From Anaerolineales bacterium UBA3071 (lineage in GTDB: Bacteria; Chloroflexota; Anaerolineae; UBA3071), in NCBI GenBank assembly GCA_002366755.1, contig DFBV01000287.1:2667-18963 (forward strand): a stretch of 16,297 bases of DNA, given 5' to 3'. Below, piece by piece: positions 14,719 through 16,297 of this stretch. Position 1 is the first letter of the stretch, and every line of letters starts with the position of its first letter. The notes under the pieces are model-generated. The model saw only the letters and a list, made by a program, of their open reading frames with translations, did not search any database and was not told the origin of the DNA. A program made the position numbers and the translations under genes.

Positions 14719-14907
14719 ATGGGTTGGCTCTTAAGCCTTCTGATTGGCTTGATCGGCCTGGGGCTTCTGGCAGCCTTATTCATCCTGGCCGAGCGGGCTA
14801 GAAGCAGGGCGCGCCGGAAACTGGACAGAGACTCGCTCGCCCGGGAGAGGCAGGAGCAGATAACCCGGGCGGACGCCGAGAGAGACTACTGGGGGCCCCG
14901 CTGGTGA
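14719..14907 (+). CDS. Small single-pass membrane protein, unknown function
   Basis: A 62-aa protein. One hydrophobic helix at residues 3-24 (LLSLLIGLIGLGLLAALFIL) is followed by a strongly charged tail with RARSRARRK next to the membrane, which by the positive-inside rule puts the C-terminus in the cytoplasm. The tail ends in RDYWGPRW. A strong GAGGAG precedes the ATG. Its TGA overlaps the GTG of the glycosyltransferase gene (GTGA, 14904-14907), so translation may be coupled. Not recognised as a named family; it could be a partner or regulator of the membrane glycosyltransferase. The preceding 83 nt (14636-14718) hold no convincing gene. Confidence 0.65.
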   Translation: MGWLLSLLIGLIGLGLLAALFILAERARSRARRKLDRDSLARERQEQITRADAERDYWGPRW

Positions 14908-15932
14908 CATCGCCAATGTCTGAACCCTACCTCGACCGAACTGAAATGGTTTCCGTCCTCGTCCCCGCCAGGGACGAGGCCGACAACATCCCCACGCTCA
15001 TAGAGAAGGTCGGTCGGGCGTTTGCCGCGCTGGATGTGCGCGGGGAACTGGTATTGGTGGACGATGGTTCCACCGACGGCACGGCCGACGTGGCTGCCGC
15101 TCTGCAGGCGGGCCGTCCCTTCCTGCGGCTGATCCGCCATCAGCGCAATCTGGGGCTGACGGCGGCGCTGAGTGCCGGCTTCCGCGTTGTGCGCGGCGAT
15201 GTCATTCTCTTCCTGCCTGCTGACCTGGAATCAGACCCCGAAGAGGACATTCCCAAGCTGCTGGCGAAGCTGGCCGAGGGGTACGATGTGGTGGCCGGCT
15301 GGCGGCAAGGCCGACGAGAGCGCAAGGTCTTCGCCTCTGGCATCTACAACTTCGCTTCCCGCCTGCTGTTCAACGTGCCGGCTCACGACATGAATTGGAT
15401 CAAGGGGTTCCGCCGTCAGGTAGTGGAAACGCTGCCGCCGTTGCGCTCCGACTGGCACCGTTTCCTTCTGCACATCGCCGCTCACCAAGGCTACCGTATC
15501 GGCGAGGTGCGGACCAACTGGTACCCTCGTCGGGCTGGCCGGTCCAAGTATGGGCTGAGCCGCATTCCCATCAGCCTCTTGGACGTGCTGGTGATCCGCT
15601 TCTTGCTCACCTTCAGCCATGCGCCGATGCGCTTCTTCGGCGGACTGGGGCTGGCTAGCTTGAGCATCAGCGCGGTGACCTATCTGGTACTGGCCTACTT
15701 CTGGTTCTTCCGCGAGCACACGCAGAAACGCCCCATCTTCTGGCTCGCTGGCGGCCTGGCCCTGGCAGGATTGCTCCTCATCCTCGTCGGCTTCGTGGCC
15801 GAGCTGATCGTCAGCACCGGCGAGCGATTGGAGGTACTGGAACGCTCGCTTCAGGAGATGCAGGTGCGGGGCGGTGTGAGTGTTGTTGGAGGTGCGAACG
15901 ATGAGAACGATGAGATCGAGAGGACAGACTGA
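14904..15932 (+). CDS. Family 2 glycosyltransferase, DPM1/GtrB-like polyprenyl-phosphate sugar transferase
   Basis: A 342-aa enzyme predicted to move a sugar from a nucleotide donor to polyprenyl phosphate at the inner face of the membrane. The GT-A domain begins VSVLVPARDEADNIP. It has VDDGSTDGT (D53-D54-G-S), NLGLTAALSAGF, and a DxD-like acidic patch PADLESDP (D107, E109, D111). KGFRRQVVE and RRAGRSKYGLSRIP are typical of polyprenyl-phosphate transferases. Two C-terminal TM helices follow (about 238-262 and 277-299) and then a charged tail. Start GTG 14904 overlaps the previous stop (GTGA); ATG 14916 with GGTGA upstream is an equally reasonable start, four residues shorter. The 3' end overlaps the MEMO gene by 32 nt. 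It may supply lipid-linked sugar to a GT-C enzyme such as the protein at 3601. Confidence 0.9.
   Translation: MTSPMSEPYLDRTEMVSVLVPARDEADNIPTLIEKVGRAFAALDVRGELVLVDDGSTDGTADVAAALQAGRPFLRLIRHQRNLGLTAALSAGFRVVRGDVILFLPADLESDPEEDIPKLLAKLAEGYDVVAGWRQGRRERKVFASGIYNFASRLLFNVPAHDMNWIKGFRRQVVETLPPLRSDWHRFLLHIAAHQGYRIGEVRTNWYPRRAGRSKYGLSRIPISLLDVLVIRFLLTFSHAPMRFFGGLGLASLSISAVTYLVLAYFWFFREHTQKRPIFWLAGGLALAGLLLILVGFVAELIVSTGERLEVLERSLQEMQVRGGVSVVGGANDENDEIERTD
15896..15913 (+). repeat. 9-bp tandem repeat at the gene overlap
   Basis: GAACGATGA occurs twice in tandem (15896-15904, 15905-15913). It encodes the acidic ANDENDE end of the glycosyltransferase in one frame. In the other it creates two in-frame ATG codons (15901, 15910) at the start of the MEMO gene. 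Confidence 0.7.
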
Positions 15933-16297
15933 GCGAACCGTCCGGCCATCGGCTGTCGCCGGGTCGTGGTATCCTGGCACGGAGCAAGCGCTGCGGCAGA
16001 TGCTGGAAGGCTTCTTAGCCAACGTGCCCGACCAGCCGCTGGAAGGCAGATTGCTGGGCCTCATCGCCCCGCACGCTGGCTACGTCTACTCCGGCCAGAC
16101 GGCGTCCTACGCCTACAAGCAGCTTGCGGGCACAACCTATGATACCGTCATTATCATGGGCCCCAACCATCGCGCCTCTTGGGGCGCCGGTTTTCTCGTC
16201 TCCACGGCTACCCACTACGAGACGCCACTGGGGCTGGTGCCGCTGGACAAGCCCTTCATTGGTCGCTTGGCTGACCGTGTGGAGTTGCAGGGTGTGC
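15901..16297 (+). CDS. amrB: MEMO-family protein, AmmeMemoRadiSam system protein B (N-terminal part)
   Basis: First 132 codons of a MEMO1/AmrB-family protein, cut by the right edge. It reads RPSAVAGSWYPGTEQALRQM, then LIAPHAGYVYSGQTASYAY and VIIMGPNHRASWGAGF, the family's conserved histidine motifs (APHAGY, GPNH). These correspond to the extradiol-dioxygenase-like metal or active site. In bacteria it often occurs with an AMMECR1 protein and a radical-SAM protein, which would lie beyond the window; their biochemical role is not settled. Start ATG 15901 has GGAGGTG (15888-15894) 6 nt upstream. ATG 15910 is the alternative, and the first 12 residues are non-conserved and basic. It overlaps the glycosyltransferase end by 32 nt, so it is translated from the same mRNA. 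Confidence 0.93.
   Translation, partial: MRTMRSRGQTERTVRPSAVAGSWYPGTEQALRQMLEGFLANVPDQPLEGRLLGLIAPHAGYVYSGQTASYAYKQLAGTTYDTVIIMGPNHRASWGAGFLVSTATHYETPLGLVPLDKPFIGRLADRVELQGV

Noticed and set aside
14580..14801. 73-codon plus-strand frame (contains KLVEPIPIWTSEECLAML)
   Set aside because: Overlaps both the RHH gene end and the small membrane protein in another frame and has no convincing ribosome binding site. It might be a remnant but cannot be supported.
13924..14907. Toxin-antitoxin module
   Set aside because: An RHH protein is present but no toxin-like partner (RelE, VapC, MazF type) is adjacent.
15231..16064. 277-codon minus-strand open frame
   Set aside because: Antisense to the well-recognised glycosyltransferase and MEMO genes; no recognisable domain.

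Overview
The window is GC-rich bacterial chromosome, with tightly packed genes, Shine-Dalgarno sites and sigma70-type promoters. The mix of families suggests an environmental Chloroflexota (Anaerolineae-like) bacterium. These are LonA, FolC, a giant polytopic GT-C-like protein, a Reg_prop/AAA fusion, LysM and MEMO proteins, and a dispersed 'GTAGTAGCGACTTCAGTC'-type palindrome. That assignment is inferred from gene families and style, not from a marker gene. No rRNA, tRNA, CRISPR array, transposase or phage gene was seen.

Layout. (1) 1-3440, minus strand: folC followed by lon, 39 nt apart and probably one transcript; lon runs off the left edge before its catalytic serine. (2) 3550-6411, plus: a good extended -10 promoter drives a 936-aa membrane protein, a GT-C/YfhO-like multi-pass core with an extracytoplasmic beta-sandwich and a C-terminal ILEI/PANDER (FAM3-like) domain. 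(3) 6412-7658, plus: a promoter and a leader carrying a REP-like palindrome, then a Gfo/Idh/MocA sugar dehydrogenase with a TTG start. (4) 7673-7704: a shared hairpin terminator facing a minus-strand secreted triple-LysM protein, whose promoter is a perfect TTGACA-17-TATAAT. (5) 8751-13787, plus: a left-handed beta-helix acyltransferase, a 1057-aa sensor protein (14 propeller blades, Y_Y_Y, one membrane segment, P-loop NTPase) and a DegT/DnrJ/EryC1/StrS aminotransferase. (6) 13795-14635: a promoter followed by two diverged tandem copies of a ribbon-helix-helix protein, the first broken by an in-frame TAG. (7) 14719-16297: a 62-aa single-pass membrane protein, a DPM1/GtrB-like family 2 glycosyltransferase and a MEMO-family protein, overlapping head to tail and cut by the right edge.

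Working picture: the oxidoreductase, acyltransferase and aminotransferase are the three activities that turn a UDP-hexose(uronate) into a 3-acetamido sugar (oxidise C3, transaminate, N-acetylate). With the polyprenyl-phosphate glycosyltransferase and the GT-C-like protein, the region reads as a cell-envelope glycan neighbourhood. The LysM protein may act on the same surface, and the propeller-NTPase may sense it. The most unusual items are the propeller/STAND-NTPase fusion, the ILEI domain on a bacterial membrane protein, and the RHH duplication with an amber codon.
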